The notes: generated from the letters alone by a model not told the origin. A DNA stretch of 64,000 nt from Mycobacterium sp. ENV421 (GCF_002887815.1 NZ_PDHO01000013.1:84205-148204); one strand, 5' to 3'; counted from the stretch's first letter, positions 7,740 to 16,279 are shown. Numbers and translations are program-made.

Positions 7740-9887
7740 TCACATCCCTGGCAAGAATTGGACGACGAGGTCGATCAGCTTGATCCCGATGAAGGGGGCG
7801 ATGATCCCGCCGAGGCCGTATATGTAGAGGTTGCGGCTCAGCAGCTTCGAGGCGCTACTGGGGGTGTACTGAACGCCCCGCAGCGACAACGGAATCAGCG
7901 CGATGATGACGAGCGCGTTGAAGATGACCGCGGACAGGATGGCCGATTGCGGGCTGTGCAGCCGCATGATGTTCAGCAGGTCCAGGCCGGGGAACAACGC
8001 GACGAACATCGCCGGGATGATCGCGAAGTACTTGGCGATGTCGTTGGCGATCGAGAAGGTGGTCAGCGCCCCGCGGGTGATCAGCAGCTGCTTGCCGATC
8101 TCGACGATCTCGATGAGCTTGGTCGGGTCGGAGTCCAAATCGACCATGTTGCCGGCCTCTTTGGCCGCCGAGGTGCCGGTGTTCATCGCCACCCCCACGT
8201 CGGCTTGGGCGAGGGCGGGCGCGTCGTTGGTGCCGTCACCGGTCATCGCGACGAGCTTGCCGCCGGCCTGCTCCTGCTTGATCAGCGCGAGCTTGTCCTC
8301 CGGGGTGGCCTCGGCGAGAAAGTCGTCCACCCCGGCTTCATCGGCGATCGCCTTGGCGGTCAAGGGGTTGTCGCCGGTGATCATCACCGTGCGGATGCCC
8401 ATCTTGCGCATCTCGTCGAAGCGCTCCCGCATACCCTGCTTGACCACATCCTTGAGATGGATGACGCCCAATACTTCGGCCTTCTCGTCGACCACCTGGC
8501 CGACGACCAGCGGTGTGCCGCCGGCCGCGGAGATGCCGTCGACGATGTCGCCGAGCTGCGCCGGCACGGCACCGCCCTGGTCGCGTACCCACTGTGCGAC
8601 GGTACTGGCCGCGCCCTTGCGCAGCAGGTGCCCGTTCTCGAGGTCGACGCCGGACATCCTTGTGGCGGCTGAGAATTCGACCCAGTTCGCATTGACGAGC
8701 TCGCCGGGTGTGCGGGCGCGCAGGCCGAAGTTCGACTTGGCGAACACCACGATGGAACGGCCTTCGGGAGTTTCGTCGGCCAGGCTGGACAACTGCGCCG
8801 CGTCGGCAAGTTGCCCCGGTGAGACACCCTCGAGCGGAACGAAGTCCGACGCCTGCCGGTTGCCCAGCGTGATCGTGCCGGTCTTGTCCAGCAGCAGCGT
8901 GTTGACGTCACCGGCGGCTTCGACCGCGCGGCCGGACATGGCCAGCACGTTGCGTTGCACCAGCCGGTCCATGCCTGCGATACCGATCGCCGACAGCAGC
9001 GCGCCGATGGTCGTCGGGATCAGGCACACCAGCAGTGAGACCATGACGATGCCAGAGACGCCATCGGCGGTCAGCGACAGTGATTCGGGCACACCGGGAT
9101 TGTTGGCCTTGGCGAAGATCGCCAGCGGCTGCAATGTGGCCACCGCGAAGATGAAGATCAACGTCAGTGCGGCGAGCAGGATGTTCAGCGCGATCTCGTT
9201 GGGTGTCTTCTGCCGATTGGCGCCTTCGACGAGGGCGATCATCCGATCGATGAAGCTCTCGCCGGGCTTCTGGGTGATCCGAACCACGATGCGATCACTC
9301 AGCACGGTGGTTCCACCGGTGACCGCCGAGCGGTCGCCGCCGGATTCCCGGATGACCGGGGCCGATTCGCCGGTGATGGCCGACTCGTCCACCGAGGCAA
9401 TGCCTTCGAGCACGTCACCGTCACCGGGTATCACCTGTCCGGCCTCGACGACGACGGTGTCGCCCTGGACCAGTAAGGATGCAGCGACAGATTCTTCCAC
9501 GTCCTCGCGCCCGTGCGCACCCGGCTCCCAGCCGACGAGTCGGCGAGCCATGGTGTCGGCCTTGGTCTTTCGCAGCGACTCGGCCTGCGCTTTGCCGCGC
9601 CCCTCAGCCACCGCCTCGGCCAGGTTGGCGAACACCACGGTCAGCCACAGCCAGAAGACGATCAGCCAGCCGAACCAGTTCGGATCGACGACGGCGAGGA
9701 CGGTGCTCCAGACCGCGCCGATCTCGACGATCAGCATGACCGGGTTGCGCCACAGCGTGCGCGGGTCGAGCTTGCGCAGTGCGTCGGGCAGCGACGTCAG
9801 GAGCATCCTGGGGTCGAGCAGTCCGCCCTGTACCTGTTTCTTCTTGGCGCCCGTCTCGAGACGGGCCTCGACTGCGGTCACGGTCAT
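7740..9887 (-). CDS. kdpB: Potassium-transporting P-type ATPase subunit KdpB
   Basis: Catalytic P-type ATPase subunit, 715 residues. Visible motifs are SAITGESAPV (actuator TGES), LLLDKTGTITLGN with the phosphorylated Asp, the nucleotide-domain region FSAATRMSGVDL with KGAAS, MITGDNPLTA, and the hinge motif MTGDGTNDAPALAQADVGVAMN. Several membrane helices flank these. It begins two bases upstream of kdpA's end. ATP hydrolysis here drives potassium passed on from KdpA. Sequence and position are both typical. Confidence 0.98.
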   Translation of the reverse strand: MTVTAVEARLETGAKKKQVQGGLLDPRMLLTSLPDALRKLDPRTLWRNPVMLIVEIGAVWSTVLAVVDPNWFGWLIVFWLWLTVVFANLAEAVAEGRGKAQAESLRKTKADTMARRLVGWEPGAHGREDVEESVAASLLVQGDTVVVEAGQVIPGDGDVLEGIASVDESAITGESAPVIRESGGDRSAVTGGTTVLSDRIVVRITQKPGESFIDRMIALVEGANRQKTPNEIALNILLAALTLIFIFAVATLQPLAIFAKANNPGVPESLSLTADGVSGIVMVSLLVCLIPTTIGALLSAIGIAGMDRLVQRNVLAMSGRAVEAAGDVNTLLLDKTGTITLGNRQASDFVPLEGVSPGQLADAAQLSSLADETPEGRSIVVFAKSNFGLRARTPGELVNANWVEFSAATRMSGVDLENGHLLRKGAASTVAQWVRDQGGAVPAQLGDIVDGISAAGGTPLVVGQVVDEKAEVLGVIHLKDVVKQGMRERFDEMRKMGIRTVMITGDNPLTAKAIADEAGVDDFLAEATPEDKLALIKQEQAGGKLVAMTGDGTNDAPALAQADVGVAMNTGTSAAKEAGNMVDLDSDPTKLIEIVEIGKQLLITRGALTTFSIANDIAKYFAIIPAMFVALFPGLDLLNIMRLHSPQSAILSAVIFNALVIIALIPLSLRGVQYTPSSASKLLSRNLYIYGLGGIIAPFIGIKLIDLVVQFLPGM

Positions 9888-9889
9888 GG

Positions 9890-11572
9890 TCAGTGAATTC
9901 CTTCAGCAAGGGGCCCGAGCGCGAGCATGGGCAGGAAGGTCAGGGCCACCAGGATGAGAGTCACGCCGGCCACCATGCCGACGAACTGGGGCCGATGCGT
10001 GGGCAGCGTGCCGATCGACTCCGGGGTATGGCCCTGCCTGGCCAGGGCCCCGGCGAGGGCGAGCACCAGGATGATCGGCAGGAACCGGCCGAACACCATC
10101 GCCAAGCCCAATGCGGTGTTGTACCACTCGGTGTTGACGCTGAGGCCGGCGAACGCCGAGCCGTTGTTATTGGCCGCAGAAGTAAAGGCGTACAGCACTT
10201 CCGATAATCCGTGCGGCCCGGTGTTGAGCATGCCCGCCCGCTGCCCGGGCATGGCCATGGCGATGGCGGTACCGGTCAGCACGATCAGCGGCGTTACCAG
10301 GAAATAGCTTGCAGCCAGCTTGATTTCGCGGGGAGTGATCTTCTTGCCCAGGTACTCCGGCGTGCGTCCGACCATCAGGCCGGCGACGAAGACCGTGATG
10401 ACGGCCAGGATCAGCATGCCGTACAAGCCCGATCCGGTACCGCCGGGCGCGACCTCGCCGAGCTGCATGTTGAACAGCGTCATCATGCCGCCGAGGCTGG
10501 TGTAGGAGTCGTGGAACGAATCCACCGCACCGGTGGACGTCAGCGTGGTGGCGTCGGCGAACACCGCCGAGTCGGCTATCCCGAACCGTTGCTCGACGCC
10601 TTCCATCGCCGATCCGACGGCGGTGGGGACGGTGCCGTGGCCCTGCAACTGGAACTTCAGCATCAGCGTGACGCTGATGAGCGCGAGCACAGCCATCACC
10701 GCGGCGATGGCCAATCCTTGCTTGCGACTGTCGACCATGCGTCCGAAGGTGCGCGGCAGCGAGAAGCTGATCACCAGCAGCAGGAAGATCTCGACCCAGT
10801 TGGTCCACGTGGTGGGGTTCTCGAACGGGTGCGAGGAGTTGGCGTTGTAGAACCCACCGCCGTTGGTGCCCAGCTCTTTGATGGCCTCCTGACTGGCCAC
10901 CGGTCCGCCGGTGATGGTCTGCTGCGCGCCGGCCAGGGTGTTGACCACCTGATCGTGCAGATGGAAGTTCTGGATCGCGCCGCCGGTGATCAGGATGATC
11001 GCGGCCACAACCGAGATCGGCAGCAGGATCCGCAGGGCGCCACGAACGAGGTCCACCCAGAAGTTGCCCAGTTCGGTGGCGTTGCGGCGGGCGAACCCCC
11101 GCACCAGCGCGACCGCGACGGCCATGCCGACCGCGGCGGAGGCGAAGTTCTGCACCGCAAGGCCGGCCATCTGAACCAGGTGCCCTTGGGTGGATTCACC
11201 CGAGTACGCCTGCCAGTTGGTGTTGGTGACGAAGCTGACCGCGGTGTTCCACGCCAGCGCGGGCGTCATCGGGGTGCCGGGGTTGTTGAGGTGCAGCGGC
11301 AGGGTGCCCTGCACCAGCTGGAAGACGAACAGGAACAGGATGCTGACCGCCGAGAACGCCAGCACACTGCGGGCGTACGCCCCCCAGGTCTGCTCGGCCT
11401 TCGGGTCGGCGCCGATCAGTCGGTAGATGACCCGCTCGACCGCAGAGTCTTTCCTGACGGACTTCTCGTCGGAGTACACCCGGTACATGTAGTCGCCCAG
11501 CGGCACATGTACAGCGGCCAGCGCGAGGATGAGTAGGACGAGGAAGACGATCCCCGCCGATGTGGTGGTCAC
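9890..11572 (-). CDS. kdpA: Potassium-transporting ATPase subunit KdpA
   Basis: Potassium-channel-like subunit of the KdpFABC complex; 560 residues with about ten membrane helices. Conserved blocks include ALAWNTAVSFVTNTNWQAYSGE, the GTNGGGFYNANSSHPFENPT selectivity-filter region and TSAANNNGSAFAGL, all typical of KdpA. The GTG start at 11572 shares one base with the kdpF stop (TAGTG). It selects K+ and passes it to KdpB. Confidence 0.98.
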   Translation of the reverse strand: MTTTSAGIVFLVLLILALAAVHVPLGDYMYRVYSDEKSVRKDSAVERVIYRLIGADPKAEQTWGAYARSVLAFSAVSILFLFVFQLVQGTLPLHLNNPGTPMTPALAWNTAVSFVTNTNWQAYSGESTQGHLVQMAGLAVQNFASAAVGMAVAVALVRGFARRNATELGNFWVDLVRGALRILLPISVVAAIILITGGAIQNFHLHDQVVNTLAGAQQTITGGPVASQEAIKELGTNGGGFYNANSSHPFENPTTWTNWVEIFLLLVISFSLPRTFGRMVDSRKQGLAIAAVMAVLALISVTLMLKFQLQGHGTVPTAVGSAMEGVEQRFGIADSAVFADATTLTSTGAVDSFHDSYTSLGGMMTLFNMQLGEVAPGGTGSGLYGMLILAVITVFVAGLMVGRTPEYLGKKITPREIKLAASYFLVTPLIVLTGTAIAMAMPGQRAGMLNTGPHGLSEVLYAFTSAANNNGSAFAGLSVNTEWYNTALGLAMVFGRFLPIILVLALAGALARQGHTPESIGTLPTHRPQFVGMVAGVTLILVALTFLPMLALGPLAEGIH

Positions 11573-11661
11573 TAGAACCTCTCCGGAAACAGCAGTGCGG
11601 CGGCCACGAACAGGGCCAGTAGCACGGACAAGATCAAGCCGACGACGTTCTCGTAGCTCAC
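11572..11661 (-). CDS. kdpF: KdpF small membrane subunit (29 residues)
   Basis: Tiny one-helix subunit that stabilises the Kdp complex. The translation starts MSYENVVGLILSVLLALFVA and ends AALLFPERF, closely matching the recalled M. tuberculosis KdpF in its IVGL...AALLFPE pattern. The GTG start overlaps the stop of the upstream 27-codon frame as GTGA, and the TAG stop overlaps kdpA's GTG. Length, helix and position immediately before kdpA make the call secure. Confidence 0.94.
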   Translation of the reverse strand: MSYENVVGLILSVLLALFVAAALLFPERF

Positions 11662-11741
11662 AGTCGCTCGACCAGCTTCTGCACCAGGCCGAGCAGGGCG
11701 AAGATCGCCACTGTCAGCAGCACGAATATGAGGACACTCAT
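11658..11741 (-). CDS. 27-residue single-helix membrane peptide, first gene of the kdp operon
   Basis: A short open frame directly before kdpF encodes a peptide starting MSVLIFVLLTVAIFALLGLV and ending QKLVERL. Almost the whole length is one hydrophobic helix, followed by a short basic/acidic tail. Its TGA stop overlaps the kdpF start as GTGA, a classic coupling arrangement. On its strand TAGCGT sits seven bases before the ATG, which fits a mycobacterial leaderless promoter. Function unknown; it could be an extra pump subunit or simply serve to couple translation. I infer it is real from codon phase, coupling and hydrophobic pattern. Confidence 0.68.
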   Translation of the reverse strand: MSVLIFVLLTVAIFALLGLVQKLVERL

Positions 11742-11748
11742 GACGGCG

Positions 11749-11754
11749 ACGCTA
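11749..11754 (-). promoter_or_regulatory. Candidate leaderless -10 element of the kdp operon
   Basis: TAGCGT on the reverse strand ends seven bases before the ATG of the 27-residue peptide. This is the distance expected when the transcript begins at or next to the start codon. No strong -35 is seen, as is common in mycobacteria. The same hexamer at the same distance occurs before eccB4. Confidence 0.42.
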
Positions 11755-11777
11755 GAGCCCGAAAACCCCCGCCAGCA

Positions 11778-11804
11778 CCGGCGTTGACGGTTTCTTTACG
11801 CCGG
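11778..11804. promoter_or_regulatory. 7-bp inverted repeat upstream of kdp (possible operator)
   Basis: CCGGCGT at 11778-11784 is matched by ACGCCGG at 11798-11804, with a T-rich 13-base spacer. It lies about 24 bases beyond the kdp -10 candidate and is also upstream of the divergent LysA-like gene. KdpE is the obvious candidate binder, but this is inference; the spacing would need a footprint to confirm. Confidence 0.4.
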
Positions 11805-11922
11805 AACGGGCCGTCTTGACGAAAGTCCGGCCACCCGTTGATTCAGCGAGCCCACAGCGGCATCAGAGCGGCCCCGAGGTTTGGGCGCGCACCGTCGATG
11901 GGGGAAGGAAAGAGGTGCTGCA

Positions 11923-12627
11923 GTGACATTGTCGACAAGTTTTCGGTCCTGGGTCCGGGCCTGTCCACCCGTCGAGCATCCGGAGATACGGCGGATGATC
12001 TGCTGCCGGGACGCGTGCGCGCCCGCCGAGGTGTCGTTCCCGGCCGGGGCGCTGCACGACGCGCTGGTGGCGCGCTGGGTTCGTGAGCACAGCTGGGCTG
12101 TCGATGTCCGCACCGTCGCGGAGTTGCATTCGGCCATCTCGGTCGGCATCCATCCGGTGCGGATGACCGTCCACGCCGACCAGCTGGGTACCGGTGGGAT
12201 TCGCCGGGCCAGTGCCGCCGGGGTGGGCGGGCTGGTGCTCAGCCGTCGCGAGCAGATCGCGACGTTGCGGGCCAGCCGCACCCACCATGTGCTGGTGCGC
12301 ATGACCGACGCCGCACTGCGCGGCTCCCACAACGCGGCGGACGCGGTGATCGCTTGCCGGTCAACGATTTTGGTCGGACTGCTGTGTGAGGTCGGTGCGG
12401 CCGGCGGCTGTTCGGTCCCGGTCGGCGACACCCTCGCCGAGATGGATCGCATCCGCCGTCGGCACAATATCGTGCTGACACGACTCGTCGTCGGGCTCGG
12501 CGACGCCCTCCCGACCACCGGCAGTTCAGTAGTACGCCGTGACCTTGCCGAGGAGATCGGTGAGTCGGTCGACGACGCCTGCGCGGCGTTGCGGTTCCCA
12601 CGTCCGGTCGTTGTCATGGCGGCGTGA
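11923..12627 (+). CDS. LysA-like pseudoenzyme (truncated PLP-barrel decarboxylase fold)
   Basis: The 234-residue product aligns by eye with the N-terminal barrel of diaminopimelate decarboxylase: VARWVREHSWAVDVRTVAEL against the LysA block ending LDVCTGGEL, PVRMTVHADQLG against ERITLHGNNKS, then AAGVGGLVLSRREQIATL, VLVRMTD, LVGLLCEVG and SVDDACAALRFPRPVVV. The Lys that holds PLP in the family AGK motif is replaced by Ala (A43), and the whole C-terminal beta domain is absent. GTG at 11923 is preferred because GGAAGGAAAGAGG lies just upstream; a longer frame opens at 11881. Catalysis therefore seems lost. It is divergent from kdp and convergent with rmlB. Confidence 0.65.
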   Translation: MTLSTSFRSWVRACPPVEHPEIRRMICCRDACAPAEVSFPAGALHDALVARWVREHSWAVDVRTVAELHSAISVGIHPVRMTVHADQLGTGGIRRASAAGVGGLVLSRREQIATLRASRTHHVLVRMTDAALRGSHNAADAVIACRSTILVGLLCEVGAAGGCSVPVGDTLAEMDRIRRRHNIVLTRLVVGLGDALPTTGSSVVRRDLAEEIGESVDDACAALRFPRPVVVMAA

Positions 12628-12647
12628 TCGGACGTGCAAACCCGTAG

Positions 12648-13643
12648 TCACTGGCCGCGTTCGGCGTAGCCGGCCTCGACCTGTTCTTTGAGTGGACCCC
12701 ACCACCACTCGTTGGCGCGGTACCACGCGATCGTGCTCGTCAATCCCTCGGTCAGGTCGGTATGCGCCGGCGTCCAGCCGAGTTCGCTGCGCAGCGCGTT
12801 GGCGTCGATCGCATAGCGGAGGTCGTGGCCGGCGCGGTCGGGAACATGGTCGAAATCGTCGGCGTCGCGGCCCATCAGCTGCAGGATGAGGCGCAACACC
12901 GACAGGTTGTCCCGCTCGCCGTCGGCGCCGATCAGGTAGGTGGATCCGCTCACGCCGTCTTCCAGGATCCGCCATACCGCGCTGTTGTGGTCGTCGACGT
13001 GGATCCAGTCGCGCACGTTGGCGCCCGTGCCGTAGAGCTTGGGACGGCGGCCGGTCAGGACGTTGGTGATCTGGCGCGGGATGAACTTCTCGATGTGCTG
13101 GTATGGCCCATAGTTGTTGGAGCAGTTGGAGATTGTCGCGCGCAACCCGTAGGACCGCACCCACGCGCGCACCAGCAGGTCGGCCGAAGCCTTGGTCGCC
13201 GAATACGGGCTCGACGGGTTGAACGGAGTCTGCGCGGTGAACCGCTCGTCGCCGTGCAGGGGCAGATCGCCGTACACCTCGTCGGTGGAGACATGGTGCA
13301 GCCGAACCCCGTGCCGCCGAACGCCTTCCAACACCGAGAACGTGCCGACGACGTTGCTCCGGACGAACGGCGCTGGACCGGCCAGCGCGTTGTCCACATG
13401 GGTTTCGGCGGCGAAATGCACCACCGCGTCGGACTCGGCGACCAACGTGTCGACCAGCGACTCGTCGACGAGGTCGCCCTCGACCAACCGGATGTGATCG
13501 TCCACGGAGCGCAGCGACTCGCGGCTGCCTGCATAGGTGAGGGCGTCCAGGACGGTCACCGACACCTCGGGCCGTTCCCGCACGGTGCTGTGGACGAAGT
13601 TGGCGCCGATGAAACCGGCGCCGCCGGTCACCAACAGCCGCAT
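12648..13643 (-). CDS. rmlB: dTDP-glucose 4,6-dehydratase
   Basis: Second enzyme of dTDP-L-rhamnose synthesis, needed for the linker between arabinogalactan and peptidoglycan. The 331-residue protein is an extended short-chain dehydrogenase: NAD-binding TGGAGFIGANFV at 6-17, STDEVYGDL with the active-site Asp-Glu pair, and YSATK with catalytic Tyr and Lys. The length equals the recalled M. tuberculosis RmlB (Rv3464), with blocks such as ISNCSNNYGPYQHIEKFIPR and NVRDWIHVDDHNSAV. rmlC is not adjacent here. Confidence 0.97.
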   Translation of the reverse strand: MRLLVTGGAGFIGANFVHSTVRERPEVSVTVLDALTYAGSRESLRSVDDHIRLVEGDLVDESLVDTLVAESDAVVHFAAETHVDNALAGPAPFVRSNVVGTFSVLEGVRRHGVRLHHVSTDEVYGDLPLHGDERFTAQTPFNPSSPYSATKASADLLVRAWVRSYGLRATISNCSNNYGPYQHIEKFIPRQITNVLTGRRPKLYGTGANVRDWIHVDDHNSAVWRILEDGVSGSTYLIGADGERDNLSVLRLILQLMGRDADDFDHVPDRAGHDLRYAIDANALRSELGWTPAHTDLTEGLTSTIAWYRANEWWWGPLKEQVEAGYAERGQ

Positions 13644-13672
13644 GCCGCCACCCTAACGGGCCGGTGGAACGC

Positions 13673-14530
13673 TCACCCCTTCGCGGTCAGCCCCAGCGGT
13701 CCGGCCAGCTCGGTCAGTGTCGGCAGCAGCTTGTCCCAGCCGCCGAGCACCTGGATGGTCACGTGGTCGGCGCCGTTGTCGAGGTGTTCGGCCAGCCGCG
13801 CGGCGATGGCGTCGGCCGTTCCGTGGGCGACCACGGCGTCGATCAGCTTGTCGCTGGCCGGCGGTGCGACGTCGGCGTCGGTGAATCCCAGCCGCTTCCA
13901 GTTGTTCACATAGTTGCTCAGCCCCAGATAGAAGCCGACGCTGTCGCGGCCGAGTTCGCGGGCCTCGTCGGGATCGGTGGTCAACACCACCTTGTGTTCG
14001 GGTGCCAGGAACACCGTCGGGCCGACCAGATTGCGGGCCTGCCCGGTGTGTTCGGGGGTGGTCAGGTAGGGATGCGCACCGGCACTGCGTTGCGCGGCCA
14101 GCTGCAACACCTTCGGACCGAGGGCGGCGATCACCCGGCGGCTGGTCGGCACATGCTTGTCGTCGAGTTTGTCGAGATAGTTCACCAGCGCCTGGTAGGG
14201 CTTGGTGTACTCCTGGGTGTGCTCGGGGTGTCCGACGCCCACCCCGAGCAGAAACCGCCCGGGATAAGCCTTTTCGATCCGGTGATAGGACTCGGCGACC
14301 TCGTCGGCCGGGGCGTTCCAGATGTTGACGATTCCGGTGGCGACCGACAGGTTCTCGGTCTCGGCGAGGATCGGCTCGACGAACGACAGATCGGCCGCCG
14401 GCGAACCGCCGACCCACACCGCGCCGTAGCCGAGCCGCTCGATCTCGACCGCCTGCTCCGGTGTGACCGGTCCACCGGTCCACACCCCGTAGCGGCCGAG
14501 ATCTGGTTTGAGCAGCGACGGATTGGTCAC
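13673..14530 (-). CDS. LLM-class F420-dependent oxidoreductase, copy 1 (Rv3463-like)
   Basis: Luciferase-like (TIM-barrel) oxidoreductase of 285 residues, in a group believed to use coenzyme F420. Diagnostic stretches are YGAVWVGGSPAADLSFVEPIL, VATGIVNIWNAPADEVAESYH, AYPGRFLLGVGVGHPEHTQ and a C-terminal IAARLAEHLDNGADHV. It is the most downstream of three tandem, clearly related genes, 30 bases after copy 2. Substrate unknown. The rmlB-proximal position corresponds to Rv3463 in M. tuberculosis as recalled. Confidence 0.9.
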   Translation of the reverse strand: MTNPSLLKPDLGRYGVWTGGPVTPEQAVEIERLGYGAVWVGGSPAADLSFVEPILAETENLSVATGIVNIWNAPADEVAESYHRIEKAYPGRFLLGVGVGHPEHTQEYTKPYQALVNYLDKLDDKHVPTSRRVIAALGPKVLQLAAQRSAGAHPYLTTPEHTGQARNLVGPTVFLAPEHKVVLTTDPDEARELGRDSVGFYLGLSNYVNNWKRLGFTDADVAPPASDKLIDAVVAHGTADAIAARLAEHLDNGADHVTIQVLGGWDKLLPTLTELAGPLGLTAKG

Positions 14531-14560
14531 GAGTCCCTCTCGTTGGGGTTGGTTGAGTCC

Positions 14561-15400
14561 CTACGGTTGTTTGAGACCCAGCGGGCCGGCCAGCGCGGCC
14601 AGTGCATCCACCAGCTTGTCAGATGAGGTGAGTACCTGGACGGGCACGTGGTCGGCACCCGCCTCGAGATGCTGGGTCAGCCGGGCCGCGATCGCCTCGG
14701 GGGTTCCGTAGGCCACGACGGCGTCGACCAGCCGGTCGCTGCCGGGCTTGGCCACGTCGTCGTCGTTGAATCCCAACCGTTTCCAGCTGTTGAGGTAGTT
14801 CTGCAGGTTGAGGTAAATGTCGAGGGCTTGCCTGCCGACTGTGCGCGCCTGATCCGCGTCAGTGGTCAGCACCGCCTTGTGCTCGGGCGCCAGGAACGCC
14901 TCGGGTCCGATCAGCTGCCGCGCTTCGGCGGTGTGCTCCGGCGTGGTCAGGTAGGGGTGCGCACCGGCCGCCCGAGTGGCCGACAGCTTGAGTACCTGCG
15001 GGCCGAGCGCGGCGACCACGCGCCGATTCTTCGGAACCCCGTACTCGTCGAGTTTGTCGAGGTAGCCGCGCAGCGCGTCGATCGGCTTCTGGTATTGCTG
15101 ATGCGCCTCGGGATGTCCGACGCCGATGCCGAGGATGAACCGGCCGGGGTAGGCCTTCTCGATGCGGTGGAACGACTCGGCCACCGGGCCGGCCGCGGCG
15201 GTCCAGATGTTGACGATGCCGGTGGCCACCTTCAGCGTGGTGGTGTTCTCCAGAATCGGCTCCACCCAATCCAATTCGGCAGGAGGCGAACCGCCCACCC
15301 ACACCGCGCCATAACCGAGGGCCTCGATCTCTTTGGCCTGCTGCGGGGTGACCCCGCGACCGAACGACCCGAACTTGCCCAGATCCGGCTTGTCTGTCAT
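14561..15400 (-). CDS. LLM-class F420-dependent oxidoreductase, copy 2
   Basis: Middle member of the tandem triplet, 279 residues. It has YGAVWVGGSPPAELDWVEPIL, VATGIVNIWTAAAGPVAESFH, AYPGRFILGIGVGHPEAHQQY and IAARLTQHLEAGADHVPVQ. The N-terminus reads LGKFGSFGRGVTPQQAKEIEALG, nearly the same as copy 3 (LGKFASFGMGITPEDASAIEALG), so these two look more closely related to each other than to copy 1. The three genes are separated by only 16-30 bases and probably form one transcript. Substrate unknown. Confidence 0.9.
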   Translation of the reverse strand: MTDKPDLGKFGSFGRGVTPQQAKEIEALGYGAVWVGGSPPAELDWVEPILENTTTLKVATGIVNIWTAAAGPVAESFHRIEKAYPGRFILGIGVGHPEAHQQYQKPIDALRGYLDKLDEYGVPKNRRVVAALGPQVLKLSATRAAGAHPYLTTPEHTAEARQLIGPEAFLAPEHKAVLTTDADQARTVGRQALDIYLNLQNYLNSWKRLGFNDDDVAKPGSDRLVDAVVAYGTPEAIAARLTQHLEAGADHVPVQVLTSSDKLVDALAALAGPLGLKQP

Positions 15401-15416
15401 CGATCTTTCCCTTCGG

Positions 15417-16250
15417 TCAGCTCAGCCCGAGCGGGCCGGCGAGATCGGCCAAGGTGGGTACGACCTTGGCCTGCGACGTGAGCAGTTGGATCGGGACGTG
15501 GTCGGCGCCGGCCTCGAGGTGCTCGGTGAGCCGCGCCGCGATCGTGTCGGGTGTTCCATGCACGATCAGGGCGTCCACGAGCCGGTCGCTGCCGGGGCGG
15601 GTGATGTCGTCATCGGTGAAGCCCAGCCGCTTCCAGTTGTTGAGGTAGTTGCTCAGCCCGAGATACATCTCCAGGGTCTTACGGCCGACGGCGCGGGCGT
15701 GCTCGACATCGGTGGTGGGGACGACGGGTACCGCGGGCGCCAGGAACGCGTCGGGACCGATGAGTTCGCGCGCTTGCGCGGTGTGCTCGGGCGTGACGAG
15801 GACAGGGTGGGCGCCGGCGCTGCGCCGTGCCGACAGCTTCAGGACCTGCGGTCCGAGCGCGGCCAGAACGCGGTTGTCGCGTGGTACGCCGTGTTCGTCC
15901 AGCACGTCGAGGTAGGCGTTGAGCGCGGTGATCGGCTTGGTGAACTCGGCGTCCGCCTCGGGATGGCCGACACCCAGGCCCAGCAGGAAGCGGCCAGGGT
16001 GCGCGTTCTCGATGCGATGGAACGAGGCGGCGACCGCCTCGGGTTTGGCGGTCCAGATGTTGACGATGCCGGTGGCCAGTTTCAGGGTGCGGGTCTGCTC
16101 GAGAGTTCGGTCCACCCAGTCGAGCTCGGCGGGGGGCGAGCCCGCCACCCACACCGCGCCGTAACCGAGCGCCTCGATTGCCGAGGCGTCCTCAGGCGTG
16201 ATGCCCATGCCGAAGGACGCGAACTTACCGAGATCGGGCTTGGCGCTCAT
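15417..16250 (-). CDS. LLM-class F420-dependent oxidoreductase, copy 3
   Basis: First gene of the tandem triplet, 277 residues. Family blocks are YGAVWVAGSPPAELDWVDRTL, LATGIVNIWTAKPEAVAASFH, AHPGRFLLGLGVGHPEADAEF and IAARLTEHLEAGADHVPIQ. ATG at 16250 follows a 29-base gap after the kinase gene. Compared with the other copies it has APAVPVVPTTD where they carry APEHKVVLTTD or APEHKAVLTTD, a site in the barrel that could change substrate choice; that is speculation. Confidence 0.9.
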   Translation of the reverse strand: MSAKPDLGKFASFGMGITPEDASAIEALGYGAVWVAGSPPAELDWVDRTLEQTRTLKLATGIVNIWTAKPEAVAASFHRIENAHPGRFLLGLGVGHPEADAEFTKPITALNAYLDVLDEHGVPRDNRVLAALGPQVLKLSARRSAGAHPVLVTPEHTAQARELIGPDAFLAPAVPVVPTTDVEHARAVGRKTLEMYLGLSNYLNNWKRLGFTDDDITRPGSDRLVDALIVHGTPDTIAARLTEHLEAGADHVPIQLLTSQAKVVPTLADLAGPLGLS

Positions 16251-16279
16251 GGCGGCTATAACCCGGGCCCGAGTGTGAG

